DNA of 64,000 nucleotides from Anaeramoeba ignava (Eukaryota; Metamonada; Anaeramoebidae), in contig JAPDFW010000061.1 in the NCBI GenBank assembly GCA_028826165.1, positions 372,001 to 436,000 of the forward strand. Reading direction: 5' to 3'. Each line of letters starts with the position of its first letter. Within the stretch, counting starts at the first letter, position 1. The translations under genes and the position numbers were made by a program. The notes under the pieces are model-generated. The model saw nothing but the letters and a program-made list of their open reading frames with translations. It made no database searches and had not been told where the DNA came from. Shown here one piece after another: positions 11,552-23,079 of this stretch.

Positions 11552-13571
11552 CTAATTTAATCCTTTTGCTTTTTGATAAAGAGATCCAATCACAACATTT
11601 AAATTTTCCATAATTTCAATTGATAATTTATAAGTTTCCTATTTAATTTTGAATTTAAAAATTTAATTTTGAATTTAAAAAAATAAAAAAATATAATTTA
11701 CATCTGGAATAGTTTCATCATAAATAATTAAACATCCTGCTCCTTGATCAAGAATTCCTTCAAATTTTTTATCTAGAATCATTTGAGATAATCTTAATAA
11801 ATTAAAAAAATATAAATTAATAAATAAATTAAAATAAAAATTTTTAAATAATAATAAATTATTATACTTTGTTTCAACTGTTTTTGTATCAAGTTTAATT
11901 AAATCTGCAATATGTGATATTTCAACTCTTGAAAATGGTTCAATTAATCTGAGTAAATTTTGTTCAAGCATTGTTTCATAAAGTGAATTAAGTAAATTTT
12001 TAATAATTGGATCTTTCTTGTAATTCTTTTTATTTATTTTTATTTTGAATTAAATATTTTAAATTGGAATAAATATTTCTTTTTTAAATGGAAAATAAAA
12101 GAATAAACCTTTATCATATTCTTTAATAGCTTCATTGAATTTATGTAAAGATCTTTCAGAATATGCTTCAGAAATTTTAACTATACAATCAATTTCTCTT
12201 CCTGTAAATTTTGATGCTACTTTTTCCATTAATAATAAATATATAAAAATTTAAAATATTAATAATAAATATTTAAAATATAAATATTTAAAATATAAAT
12301 ATAAATATTTAAAATATAAATATAAATATAAATATAAATATAAATATTTAAAATATAAATATAATTTAAAATATAAATATAAATATAAATATAAATATTT
12401 AAAATATAAATATTTAAAATATAAATATAAATATAAATAAAACAAACATGTTCCATCATAATTTTTGTTAAAAGCATATATTTTAATGTGGAAATAGCTT
12501 CTTTTTCAATAAATTTAAATTTAGTTTGACCAACAATATTATCTGAATATTTTTTCTTAAGTTTTGGATCAAGAACAATAGTTGAATAACCTTCAAATGA
12601 TTCAAAAAAATAAGAGAAAGCAGTTTTAAAATCTTGTTCATGAATATGTAAAATTCCAGATAATTTATCCATTTCTGATTGTAATAAAGGTGGACAATAA
12701 ACTGCATTTGCTGATGTTCTTGCTGATGTAAGTGATGCTTTTGCTTTAGGTATGTTTTTCAATTCAATATGAATTTTAGTTTCAATCAAATTAACTTCAA
12801 TTAATAAAAGTTTATCATCTAATTTTTTCACTTCTTTAGCTAAATTAGTTATTGTTGTTAAAGCCATTTGGAAATTTGTATTTTCTAAATATCTTTTTTT
12901 TAAATATTAATTTTATAAATGAATTTTAATTTTAATTTTATAAATGAATTTTAATTTTAATTTTATAAATTAATTTTAATTTTATAAATGAATTTTATAA
13001 ATGAATTTTAATTTTAATTTTTAATTTTAATTTTTAATTTTAATTTTTAATTTTAATTTTAATTTTAATTTTAATTTTAATTTTAATTTTAATTTTAATT
13101 TTAATTTTAATTTTAATTTTTAAATGAATTTTAATTTTATAAATGAATTTTAATTTATAAATGAATATTAAAAATATACAAAGAAGCTAATTTTGATTCA
13201 AGTCTTTGTCTTAAATAAGAACGTTTTTCTTTTTTTGCCCAATCAATCCAATGAGAACAAACATGAATTTGTAAATCAATAGAATTAGGAATTTGATTAA
13301 TTAATTCAATTAATTTTCTAACAATTTTTGCAGTTCTAGCTTTTGGAAGTTGAAGGAAAAAATCTTGTAAAGAATCCATTAAATTTTTAATATTTTCACC
13401 AAATCCTAATTTTGCAAAAATTTCACCAATTTCAATAATTGTTTCTTCTTTAATTTTAATTTCTTCTTCATTTTCAGTTTTTGTTTGAATAATTTCTTGA
13501 TATTCTTTTAATATTTCTTTTTCATTTTTATTTTGTTTTGCTTTTTGATATTTTTCTTTAAGAGAAATCAT
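11552..13571 (-). CDS. PSMD11: 26S proteasome regulatory lid subunit Rpn6 (PSMD11), 6 exons
   Basis: Exons on the minus strand are 13571-13180, 12892-12444, 12219-12109, 12012-11868, 11792-11702 and 11638-11552; phases join to about 424 residues, the family's usual length. Typical Rpn6 strings include [72 protein letters not shown], and in the PCI domain [38 protein letters not shown] and the C-terminal [14 protein letters not shown]. Rpn6 is a helical-solenoid PCI subunit that clamps the lid to the 20S core. The exon 2/3 junction (12444 to 12219) is the least certain, since another acceptor could be used. Introns 1 and 2 are filled with simple repeats. It is divergent from the QN-rich gene at 13804. 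Confidence 0.93.
12232..12440 (-). repeat. Rpn6 intron 2 array, ATAAATATTTAAAAT
   Basis: An AAATAT/ATTTAAAAT array fills the intron between 12220 and 12443. Open frames reading YLYLYL through it are composition artefacts. Confidence 0.75.
12900..13165 (-). repeat. Rpn6 intron 1 array, (ATTTTA)n with TATAAATGA units
   Basis: The intron 12893-13179 consists of AATTTTATAAATG and (TTTTAA)n repeats. No other feature is seen. Confidence 0.75.
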
Positions 13572-13803
13572 TTTTAAAATGAAAAAAATGAAAAATGAAA
13601 AAATTAAAAATGAAAAATTAAAAAATTAAAAAATGAAAAATTGAAAAAATTAAAAGTCAAATTGTTTTTGTTTTTGTTTTTGTTTTTGTTTTTGTTTTTG
13701 TTTTTGTTTTTGTTGATCAAAAAATATAAAAGAAAAATAATCAAATCTTTTTTCCATTTTTTTCTTCTTCTTCTTCAAATTGTTATTTATAAAGATAAAA
13801 ATA
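13572..13803. promoter_or_regulatory. Divergent promoter region with (GTTTTT)n tract
   Basis: This lies between Rpn6 (minus) and the QN-rich gene (plus). Next to Rpn6, read on the minus strand, are several TTTTTCATTTTT blocks ending in CATTTTAAAA before the ATG. On the plus side an uninterrupted (GTTTTT)n run lies at about 13663-13712. Confidence 0.4.
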
Positions 13804-15877
13804 ATGAATCAATCAAATTTTTTAAATCAAAATTCTCAAAATAAAAAATCTTTTGATTCTATTAATTCGAATGAATTAGAAATTTTCTCAAATAAAATTA
13901 ATCAAAAAAAAGAAGAAAATGGAACAAAAAGTAAAAATTAAAAAAAAAAAGAAGAAAAATAAAAATTCCACTTTTTAATTAATTCTTTTTCTTTTTTTTC
14001 TTTATTAAGATTTACTTCAAGGATTTTCAGATTTATTCCAAAAAATTTCACATTTAGAAACAGAAAAAGATAAAATTTCAACTCAATTTCAAAAAGTGAA
14101 TGAAAATGAAAATGAAAATCAAATTCATATTCAAAAACATTTTTTAAATACTTTCGAAGAAATTCATTTTATGATTCAAGAATTAATTTCTAAAATGGAT
14201 TCTTTGGAATTTTTTTCTGAAGAAAATGAATTCAATAATTTACAAAAATTAGAAGAAATTATTCAAGAATTTGAAAAAATATTTCATTCCACTTTTTATC
14301 AAGAAAATTTTTCTTCTTTCAATTCAGAATTTCAAAGCTATTTTGATTTTGTTGTTCAATTAATTCAAGATTTACAAAAAGATTTAGAATTTGAATCTCA
14401 TAATTTGATTGAAAAAAAAAGAAATGAAAAAAGAATAAATAATTTAAGAAAAGAGAATCAAGAAATTGAGCAAGAATTAGAAAAAATCAAAATTCTTGGA
14501 TTAACATATTTAGAAATTAGTAATATTTTTGGATTAAAGGAATTTGGATCATCAATTCAAAATCAAAATCAAAATCTAAATCAAAATCAAAATCAAAATC
14601 AAAATCAAAATCAAAATCAAAATCAAAATCAAAATCAAAATCAAAATCAAAATCAAAATCAAAATCAAAATCAAAATCAAAATCAAAATCAAAATCAAAA
14701 TCTAAATCAAAATCTAAATCAAAATCAAAATCAAAATCAAAATCAAAATCAAAATTCAAAATCAAATTCAAAATCAAAATCAAAATCAATTTCAAAATCT
14801 AAATCAAAATCAATTTGAAAATCAAAATCAAAATCAAAATCAAAATCAAAATCAAAATCAAAATCAAAATCAAAATCTAAATCAAAATCAAAATGAAATA
14901 GATCAATTTGAATTTCCTTTTCATTCTCTTTCTCATCTTTCTGATTTCTCTCAATCAAATGTTCCAAAAAATGTTCCAAAAAATGTTCCAAAAAATATAC
15001 AATCATTTCAAAAAGCAAAATCTGAATTACTTCAAACTCGATTTAATGAATTTCTTTTGAAAAGAAAAACAAAATCTCAAAATCGAATTTCCAGAAATAA
15101 ATCAGTATCTTTTTTCGTTGATGATCTTTCTACTAAAAATCAAAATCAAAATCAAAATCAAAATCAAAATCAAAATCAAAATCAAAATCAAAATCAAAAT
15201 CAAAATCAAAATCAAAATCAAAATCAAAATCAAAATCAAAATCAAAATCAAAATCAAAATCAAATTCAAAATCAAAATCAAATTCAAAATCAAAATCTAA
15301 ATCAAAATCAAAATCAATTTCAAAATCAAAATCAAAATCAAAATCAAATTAAAAATCAAAATCAAAATCAATTTCAAAATCAAAATCAAAATCAAAATCA
15401 AAATCAAATTAAAATCAAAATCAAAATCAAAATCAAAATTCAAATTAAAATCAAAATCAATTTCAAATTAAAAATCAAAATCAAAATTCTCAAAAATCTA
15501 ATTTCTTTTCAAATAATTTCAATTCTTCTTTCAAAACAAAATCAACTCCAATTCTTGATTCCAAATTAAAAGATTCAAATTTAAATTTTAATAGAAATGA
15601 AAGAGTAAAAAAATTTGTAAATGAACAAAACAAAATTCAATCCAAAAGAGAAAAAAAAGAAAATCTTCCAAAAAAAAATTTAGAATTTAATCAACTTAAA
15701 AAAATACTTAAATTTGATAGAAAATTAATGAAAGAAGGAAAAGAAAAATTACTTTCAATTATGAAATTTGATCAAACAATAAATGAAAAAAAAGAAAAAA
15801 AATATCAAAAAATCTTATTAATGATGGAAAATGGAATTAAAAATCATTCTCAATTATTAACAAGTAAATCCAAATAA
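13804..15877 (+). CDS. QN-rich coiled-coil protein, function unknown (2 exons, two compensating frame breaks)
   Basis: Exon 1 is 13804-13930 (MNQSNFLNQNSQNKKSFDS) and exon 2 starts at 14010; phases match. Residues ~45-200 are helical and acidic (LLQGFSDLFQKISHLETEKD, IMQELISKMDSL-like, LIQDLQKDLEFESHNLIEKK) and predict coiled coil. Two long NQ tracts from (CAAAAT)n follow, separated by a real sequence segment (IDQFEFPFHSLSHLSDF, three VPKN repeats, KSELLQTRFNEFLLKRKTKS). The basic C-terminus contains REKKENLPKKNLEFNQLKKI and ends SQLLTSKSK. The frame changes by one base near 14755 and back near 15410, both inside the hexanucleotide tracts, so start and end share a frame. I recognise no family. 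QN tracts are prion-like in composition only. Confidence 0.6.
14556..14900 (+). repeat. Coding (CAAAAT)n tract 1
   Basis: A hexanucleotide tract encodes (NQ)n in the QN-rich gene, interrupted by CTAAAT (NL) and AATTCA variants. The antisense and third frames read as DF, LI or KI repeats and are not genes. Confidence 0.85.
15137..15490 (+). repeat. Coding (CAAAAT)n tract 2
   Basis: Second (NQ)n tract of the same gene, with CAATTT (QF) and CAAATT (QI) variants towards its 3' end, where the frame break at ~15410 lies. Confidence 0.85.
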
Positions 15878-16034
15878 ATGAAATATTAAAAATTCAAATT
15901 AAAAGTCAAATTGAAAATTGTTTGTTTCCATTTTTTTAGTTTTAAATTAAAAAAACCATTTTAAAAGAAAATTGCTTTTTTTTTTGTTCATGAAAAATGA
16001 GAAATTTAAATGATAAAATGATTAATCAAATAAT

Positions 16035-18707
16035 TCAATCTCTAAAGATTCGTCTACGCATTGGATATAAAAATGAGAACAAAAACACAATAAACCAAAA
16101 CACAATTATTTTGAAAATAAGTCTAATTTTTCTTTCTTTGATTGTGAATGGTTTTTCATTTTGATTTCGAATTTGATTTTGATTTTGATTTTGATTTTGA
16201 TTTTGATTTTGATTTTGATTTTGATTTTGATTTTGATTTAGATTTTCATTTTGATTTTGATTTTGATTTTGATTTTGATTTTGATTTTGATTTTGATTTT
16301 GATTTTGATTTTGATTTTGATTTTGATTTTGATTTTGATTTAGATTTAGATTTTGATTTTGATTTTGATTTTGATTTAGATTTTGATTTTGATTTTGATT
16401 TTGATTTTGATTTTGATTTTGATTTTGATTTTGATTTTGATTTAGATTTTCATTTTTATTTTTATTTTGATTTTGATTCAAAAAATTCGATGGATAAAAT
16501 CCTATTCCATTCATTGGGTTATTAGAAATAATTCCATAATCAAATTGAGGTGGAAAATTAAATAAATCCTTTTCATTTTGATTTTCTAAAATTTCTTGAG
16601 AATATTTTCCAAGTAAAACCAAATTTTGAATTAATTGTCTTTCTTGTTGAAAAATTTCAGATGATAAATAATTTATTCTAAGTTGAGAATTTTGGATTAT
16701 TTGGAGCAAACCATTTCTTTCTCCAAGTTTGTTTTGTAAATTAGATAAAATCATTTTTGATTGATTTTTGAGATTTTGTATATCAATATCGTTTAAAGAA
16801 TTTTGGATATTTTGATTTTGATTTTGATTTTGATTTTGATTTTGATTTTGATTTTGATTTTGATTTTGATTTTGATTTTGATTTTGATTTTGAATTTGAT
16901 TTTGATTTTGATTTTGATTTTGATTTTGATTTTGATTTTGATTTTGATTTTGATTTTGATTTTGATTTTGATTTTGATTTTGATTTTGATTTTGATTTTG
17001 ATTTTGATTTTGAATTTGATTTTGATTTTGATTTTGATTTTGGTTTAGATTTTGATTTTGAAATTGATTTTGATTTTGATTTTGAATTTCATTTTGATTT
17101 TGATTTTGATTTTGATTTTGAATTTCATTTTGATTTGTTTCTGTGTTTGATTGATTATTGTTATTAGATTCTTCATTTTTCTTTCTTTCTTCAGCTTTTC
17201 TTTGTTGAATTTCTTTAAATTCTTGATGAATTGTACATTCACTATTTGGGCATTTCCAATTCATTGATTCTTTAGCTAAATGCATTCTTGATTCTTTAGT
17301 TGCAACAACAGCACCTATTCCTTGATCATCATCAGGAAACATGCTAATTAGAGCTATTAATATTGTTCTAATACTCCATGATGGTTTCCAATTTTCTGGA
17401 TGATTTCTTAACATTGATAAACATATTTTGGTTCCTGGTGTAAATCTTCCATTTGGTGTTAGGAATATGATATCAGGTGGTTTGTGTGGATATTCATATG
17501 GAAGAATAAGTTTCCCATGATAAATACCCCCTTTTTCGATTTTCAATTTTATTATTAAAATTATTTATAAAATTAAATATAAAATTAAATATAAAATTAT
17601 TTATAAAATTAAATATAAAATTATTTATAAAATTATTTATAAAATAAATTATTTATAAAATTATTTATAAAATTATTTATAAAATTATTTATAAAATTAT
17701 TTATAAAATTATATAAAAAATTATTATTTATAAAAATTTTAAAATTGTTAATAAAATTATTTATAAAATTATTTATAAATTCTAAATTAAATTTATTATA
17801 AAAATTATTTATTAAAATTATTTATTAAAATTATTTATAAAATTAAATATAAAAATTAATTATAAAAATTAATTATAAAATTAATTATAAAATTATTTAT
17901 TAAATTATTTATAAAAATATAAAAATATAAAATTATTTATAAAATTAAAAAAATATAAAATTAATTATAAAAAAATTAATTATAAAATTATTTATTAAAA
18001 TTATTTATAAAATTATTTATTAAAATTATTTATAAAATTAAATATAAAATTAATTATATAAAAATTAATATTTATAAAATTAATTATAAAATTAAATATA
18101 AAATTATTTATAAAATTAATTATAAAATTATTTATAAAATTATTTATAAAATTATTTATAAAAATTATTTATAAAAAAATTAAATATAAAAATTATTTAT
18201 AAAATTATTTATAAAATTATTTATAAAATTATTTATAAAAATTAAATATAAAAAATTAATTATAAAATTATTTTATAAAATTATTTATAAAATTATTTAT
18301 AAAAAATTAAATATTAAATTATTTATAAAATTATTTATAAAATTATTTATAAAATTATTTATAAAATTATTTATAAAATTATTTATAAAATTAAATATAA
18401 AATTAATTATAAAATTATTTATAAAATTATTTATAAAATTATTTATAAAATTAAATATTAAATTATTTATAAAATTATTTATAAAATTATTTATAAAATT
18501 ATTTATAAATTCTAAATTAAAATTCTAAATTAAATTTATTATAAAAATTATATATGAAAATTTACCTTCAAAAGGTGTTTCAGAAGGACCTAAAATTGTA
18601 AAATGAAACTCATAAATATTATCTGATAATGGAGCTGCAATAAAATCACCTTCTTTATCATTTTGTAATTCTTGAACTTCCTTTAAAATTCTTTTAGTTG
18701 AAAACAT
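16035..18707 (-). CDS. UBE2J/Ubc6-type ubiquitin-conjugating enzyme, tail-anchored, with two giant QN tracts
   Basis: Exon 1 is 18707-18566 and exon 2 is 17530-16035, about 545 residues. The UBC fold is complete: KRILKEVQELQ, DNIYEFHFTILGPSETPFEG, LPYEYPHKPPDIIFLTPNGR, the active-site region GTKICLSM (Cys about residue 84), HPENWKPSWSIRTILIALIS. The lack of the usual HPN motif before the Cys and the NGRF string are the Ubc6/UBE2J pattern. A hydrophobic C-terminal segment (IIVFWFIVFLFSFLYP) followed by MRRRIFRD is a tail anchor, consistent with ERAD at the ER membrane. Family members are usually ~250-330 residues; the excess is two (NQ)n tracts flanking a conserved helix (LQNKLGERNGLLQIIQ, EIFQQERQLIQNLVLL). 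Start chosen at MFSTKRI, since upstream codons lie in the T-rich leader. A 78-bp promoter is shared with ribophorin II. Confidence 0.9.
16160..17130 (-). repeat. Two coding (CAAAAT)n tracts in the UBE2J gene
   Basis: Tracts at about 16160-16480 and 16808-17130, minus strand, encode NQ with occasional NL, NI and NE. They are separated by ~320 bp of non-repetitive coding sequence. Plus-strand open frames over them (FDFDFD, ILILIL) are shadows. Confidence 0.85.
17535..18545 (-). repeat. UBE2J intron 1 array, TTATAAAATTAT units
   Basis: The 1,035-bp intron (17531-18565) is nearly all AAATTATTTATA repeats with scattered AAATATAA variants. It is an order of magnitude longer than the short introns in the window because of this array. 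Confidence 0.85.
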
Positions 18708-18785
18708 TTGAAAAAAAAAAGGAAAAAAAAATGAAAAAAATTTTTTTTTCATTTTTAATTTTTCATTTTTTCATTTAATTTTAAA
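18708..18785. promoter_or_regulatory. 78-bp bidirectional promoter with inverted repeat
   Basis: Divergent ATGs at 18707 (minus) and 18786 (plus) are only 78 bp apart. At about 18727-18756 AAAAATGAAAAAAA meets its inverse TTTTTTTCATTTTT with 2 nt between, i.e. the CATT(T)n module pointing both ways. The minus side then reads CC, poly-T and CAA directly before the ATG. Confidence 0.5.
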
Positions 18786-21179
18786 ATGAAAATCTCTTTT
18801 AATTTTTTAATTGTTTTATTTCTAATTTTTTCAATTTCTTTTTTTTTAACAAAAGCAAATAATTTTGCAAGTACAAACGTTTTAAAAGAAAAAGAATTGA
18901 AAGAAATAGAAAAAATAACAAAAAAAGCATTTAAAGAAAAAGATATTGAAAAATTCACACCTCAAAATCTATTCTATTCAATTTTAACCTTCAAAACACT
19001 TTCCAAAATTTCAACCGAAAACAAACCATTTGAAACAAAAAATTTCCCAAAAAATTTACCAATTTCTAAAGAAAAAATATGCAAATTTGTTATTGAAAAA
19101 GTAGTTTCTGATTATAATTTTGAAAATGTCGACAAATCAATTATGGAGTTGAAATTTTTAACAGAAATTTATTCAGAAATGGATTGCAAAGCTGAGAAAA
19201 ATGCGAATTTAGTGATTCCCAAAAGAACAATTTCGAAATTGCGAGCAAAATTAAATTCAAGAAATTCTGAAGTAATTTCTAATTCAGGAATAACTTTAAT
19301 TAATTTTATCAAATTTTTTGATGTCGAAAAATCACGTGAAGAAATCATCCCCAAAATCATGACAAAACTTGATTCTCTGTTGGATTCACTTGAAGAATAT
19401 GATGAAAATGAAGAAGATAATGATGACGATTATTCTTCTTATGAAAAACATTCTTATCAAACAAAGGATTCAGAAAAACTCGCGACTGTTCTTGAATTAT
19501 TCAGTAAAATTAATAGTGATTTATTGAAAAAAGAAAATGAGGAAAAGAATCCAGAATCGTTTGAATTACTCAAGCAAAGACTAAAAGGTGTTATTGAGGA
19601 TATTTCGGATTATATTGTTTATATTGAAGAAGAAATTGAAGACGAAGATTTAAGTGAATTGCTCATCAAAACAAGCCTCCAAAACTCCGCAAGTTTCCAC
19701 AATCGCAAGGACAATCCCGACCCCAAAATAACATCAACCATTTTAAATGCACTTTGTGTTATCAAAGATGTTCTTGAAATTGATATTGAACCTCGTATTT
19801 TTTCTGACAGTTTTTCCAATGAAATTGCAAATTTTTTCCTCAGTTTTAAAACTTCAAAGGAAATATCTCTCATCTCTCAAATGCTTTCATCTCTTGCTCT
19901 GATTAACTCAAGAAGCGATATCTACATCAAGCCTGTGGCTGTTACTGTTGTTGATGGAGATAAAATCACACTTGCTTCTTCTCAAGCAAAAGGATCCAAA
20001 ATTGATTTTTTTGTTTCGGATTTATTTGCTAATGAAATTGAAGGAATTTCCGAAGTTTTTGTTAATAAAATTGTTCGGATTGGTGAGCACAAATCACAAG
20101 TGTTGTCGAATTTAAAATTGGAAAGCGCGAAAAAGAATATTTTTGAGTTTGATTTTTTGTCTTCAAAACCTATGGTTGGAATTTATAAAACTGACTTGAA
20201 AATTGAACATATTCTGGAAGACAAAAGCGAAGAAAACGAAGAAAAAGAATCAAGAACAATTTACTCCTCAATATTGCTTAAGGTTGTTGGACCAATCACT
20301 GTTTCAGATATTGAAATTTCTGTTTCAGATAAAATCACAACAAGAACAACTAAATTCCGTTCAGTTTTTCCAGAACCAATTTCAGGTCTTTATGAGATTG
20401 ATTCATCAAAACAAACAGAGATTTCTTTGAAAATTTACAATTTACTCACAACCCAATACGAATTTCCTCACCAAGTCATGCTGAGATTAACAAAAATCCA
20501 AGAGCAAATTGATTCAAATGAAGCGGAAAAAAATCATAAATTTTCACAAAAAGAAAATCCAACTTATTATTTAACAATGAAACCAATTGCAGATATTTTA
20601 AGAACAGAAATCAAGAAGAAATCCAAATTCAATTACGTTTCACAATTTAGTTTCCAAGAAATCGCATCTCAATTTTTAATGGAATCAGGAAAATACTCAA
20701 TGGAATTAATTGTTGGTGATTTTTTTACTGAAAAACCGATCACTTGGTTTTTATCAGAAATCTATTTGAATTTTGAAAATGTTTCAATCACAAGTGAAGA
20801 ATACTCAAAATCAAAAGAATTCTTATTTTCTGCTAAACCAGAAATATGGGCAAAAACACCAGAAGAAAAAGTTTGCAAAGAACGTTTCATTTCAAAAATT
20901 TTTGCAATTATTGTTTTAATTCCATCTCTCTTTTTGATTGTGTTTTTGTTCAAAATTGGAATCAATTTCGGAAACTTCCCTTCTTTATTAAAAGATGGTT
21001 TAATTCCTTTCGTTCTTAACAATTTATTTGTGATTGGTTTGTTTTTGGTTGGTTATGTTCTTGTTATGCTTTGGATTCAATTCGATATTTTTCAAACAAC
21101 TTTATATCTTTTTTTCTTAACACTTCTTCTTGGATTTACTGGAATTTTTGGTTTTCAAAAGAAACAAAAAGTTGATTAA
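18786..21179 (+). CDS. RPN2: Ribophorin II (oligosaccharyltransferase subunit RPN2/Swp1)
   Basis: A single-exon 797-residue protein. The N-terminus is a signal peptide (FNFLIVLFLIFSISFFLTKA). The luminal part has the ribophorin II layout: an N-terminal helical repeat region, then beta-rich modules (KPVAVTVVDGDKITLASS, ILLKVVGPITVSDIEISVSD, FPHQVMLRL, YSMELIVGD, KPITWFLSEIYLNFE). Three membrane segments lie near residues 704-722, 738-764 and 768-789, with the WIQFDIFQTTLYL motif matching the family's WxxLnmFqTL pattern. The start is the first ATG after the T-rich promoter. It is a non-catalytic OST subunit for N-glycosylation in the ER. The acidic EENEEDNDDDYSS insert near residue 205 is unusual. 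It is divergent from an ER-type E2, so two ER protein-quality genes share one promoter region. Confidence 0.88.
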   Translation: MKISFNFLIVLFLIFSISFFLTKANNFASTNVLKEKELKEIEKITKKAFKEKDIEKFTPQNLFYSILTFKTLSKISTENKPFETKNFPKNLPISKEKICKFVIEKVVSDYNFENVDKSIMELKFLTEIYSEMDCKAEKNANLVIPKRTISKLRAKLNSRNSEVISNSGITLINFIKFFDVEKSREEIIPKIMTKLDSLLDSLEEYDENEEDNDDDYSSYEKHSYQTKDSEKLATVLELFSKINSDLLKKENEEKNPESFELLKQRLKGVIEDISDYIVYIEEEIEDEDLSELLIKTSLQNSASFHNRKDNPDPKITSTILNALCVIKDVLEIDIEPRIFSDSFSNEIANFFLSFKTSKEISLISQMLSSLALINSRSDIYIKPVAVTVVDGDKITLASSQAKGSKIDFFVSDLFANEIEGISEVFVNKIVRIGEHKSQVLSNLKLESAKKNIFEFDFLSSKPMVGIYKTDLKIEHILEDKSEENEEKESRTIYSSILLKVVGPITVSDIEISVSDKITTRTTKFRSVFPEPISGLYEIDSSKQTEISLKIYNLLTTQYEFPHQVMLRLTKIQEQIDSNEAEKNHKFSQKENPTYYLTMKPIADILRTEIKKKSKFNYVSQFSFQEIASQFLMESGKYSMELIVGDFFTEKPITWFLSEIYLNFENVSITSEEYSKSKEFLFSAKPEIWAKTPEEKVCKERFISKIFAIIVLIPSLFLIVFLFKIGINFGNFPSLLKDGLIPFVLNNLFVIGLFLVGYVLVMLWIQFDIFQTTLYLFFLTLLLGFTGIFGFQKKQKVD

Positions 21180-21385
21180 TTTTTTTTTTTTTACCAATTC
21201 AAAACAAAAAAAAATTTTTTTTTTCTTTTAGGGAAAATTTTTTTAAACAATTAGATTCAACAAATTTTTTTTTTTTCAAAAGGAAATAAAATAATCATTT
21301 TAAAGAATAAAAAAAAAGGATTAAAAAGTTTAATTTTTTAATTTTTTCTTTTGAAAAAAAAAATAACATAAAAAATAAAATTATT

Positions 21386-22863
21386 TTAAATTCGATCTGA
21401 AATTTTTTTGAAAGTTAAGCATTGCATAATTAAAAAAGAACCAGCAAGAAATCCAACAATAATCCATCCAATAGAACGAGCATCTTGTTTTGTAAATCTT
21501 GGAGTTTGACCTGCAATTTGAGCAGGTCCAAGATAACCATCAGCTCCAGAAATTCCTTTTGGATAACACATTGCATCTGGGTGATCTTTTCTTTATATTT
21601 TTAATTATAAATTTAATATTAATTTTATAAATGAATTTTATAAATGAATTTTATAAATAAATTTTAATTTTAATTTTAATTTTAATTTTAATTTTATAAA
21701 TGAATTTTAATTTTAATTATAATTTTAATATTAATTTTAATTTTAATTTTATAAATGAATTTTAATTTTAATTTTAATTTTATAAATGAATTTTAATTTT
21801 AATTTTTATTTTAATTTTTAATTTTAATTTCAATTTTAATTTTAAATTTAATTTTAATATTAATTTTAATTTTAATTTTAATTATAATTTTAATATTAAT
21901 TTAAATTTTAATTTTATAAATGAATTTTAATTTTAATTTTAATTTTATAAATGAATTTTAATTTTAATTTTAATTTTAATTTTTTTTAATTTTGATTTTT
22001 ATTTTATTTTAATTTTATTTTTATTTTTATTTTTAATTTTAATTTTAATTTTAATTTTAATTTTAATTTTAATTTTAATTTTAATTTTAATTTTAATTTT
22101 TAATTTTTAATTTTAATTTTAATTTTAATTTTAATTTTAATTTTAATTTTAATTTTAATTTTAATTTTAATTTTAATTATAATTTTTATTTGAAATAAAA
22201 TTTAATTTAATTTTAATTTTAATTTTAATTTTTAATTTTAATTTTAATTTTAATTTTAATTTTAATTTTAATTTTAATTTTAATTTGAATTTTAATTTTA
22301 ATTTTATAAATGAATTATAATTTTAATTATAATTTTATAAATGAATTTAATTTTAATTTTAATTTGAATTTTATTTTTAATTTTAGTTTTAATTTTAATA
22401 TTAATTTTATAAATGAATTTTAATTTTAATTTTAATTTTAATTTGAATCGAATTAACGATAAAGGAAAAGGGAAAATAAGTACAAAATTCCAGAACCAGG
22501 AGTTTGAATACTACAAGCATGACAAACAAAACGTAGACAAACACCAGTCCAAGTAGCATTTGTATCACATCTTCCGCAAACAACAGAAGAGTTTGCATAA
22601 GCACAATCTTGACTATTGCAAAATTGGCCGAATTTAGTATCTTTTTTGTACTCACGACATTTAGCTGGAACTTGAGTACCATCGCAATATGAATCAATTT
22701 CGCAATCGCTATTAGCTTGACATTCAACACAAATACCTGATCCAATATCACAAACTGGATGTCCTTTACTTGAACAATCTAAATTACTTGCGCAACTCAT
22801 AGTTAGTTTTATCTCAAATATTATTATTATTATTATGAATAAAAAACCAAAATCCAAATTCAT
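21386..22863 (-). CDS. Small Cys-rich single-pass membrane protein (2 exons)
   Basis: Exon 1 is 22863-22484 and exon 2 is 21590-21386, about 194 residues. The first 21 residues (MNLDFGFLFIIIIIIFEIKL) are a signal peptide. A Cys-rich luminal/extracellular domain follows, with paired cysteines as in small EGF/keratin-like modules (SNLDCSSKGHPVCDIGSG, CVECQANSDCEIDSYCDG, CGRCDTNATWTGVC, FVCHACS). Exon 2 (DHPDAMCYPKGISGADGYLG) carries one transmembrane helix (IGWIIVGFLAGSFLIMQCL) and a short cytosolic tail (FKKISDRI). Type I topology is predicted. I recognise no family. A later start at MSCASN would drop the signal peptide and is less likely. The intron 21591-22483 is ~890 bp of repeat. Confidence 0.72.
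21600..22445 (-). repeat. Intron array, (TTTTAA)n with TATAAATGAA units
   Basis: The intron is nearly all AATTTTAATTTTA with periodic TTTATAAATGAATTTTA. It resembles the Rpn6 intron 1 array but is three times longer. Confidence 0.85.
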
Positions 22864-23079
22864 TTCAAAAAAAAAATAAATTTTAATTTTTTTTATTTTT
22901 TTTATTTTTCATTTTTTTTTTTCTTCTTTCTTCTTTCTTGTTTCTTGTTAAAATTTCTTTTATTTTTTCTTTCTTAATTAATTAAAAAAAAAAATCATTT
23001 ATTTCTTTCTTTTTTTTTTTTAACAAATTTATAATTTAAAAAGTAAAAAAAAATTTTTTTTACAATTCCCCATCAATTT
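22864..23079. other. T-rich spacer, nothing recognised
   Basis: T- and A-rich sequence upstream of the small membrane protein. It contains CATTTTTTTTT-like and TTTCTTTCTT runs; no ORF or RNA gene is visible. Confidence 0.5.

Noticed and set aside
12251-12445. Minus-strand YLYLYL ORF
   Set aside because: It is the Rpn6 intron 2 repeat read through; splicing removes it.
14517-15300. Long antisense and alternate-frame ORFs reading DFDFDF, ILILIL or KIKIKI
   Set aside because: They are the other frames of (CAAAAT)n, lack any non-repetitive sequence and overlap a better-supported gene.
20203-21022. Extra ORFs inside ribophorin II on both strands
   Set aside because: Short, without domains and fully inside a well-supported coding frame.
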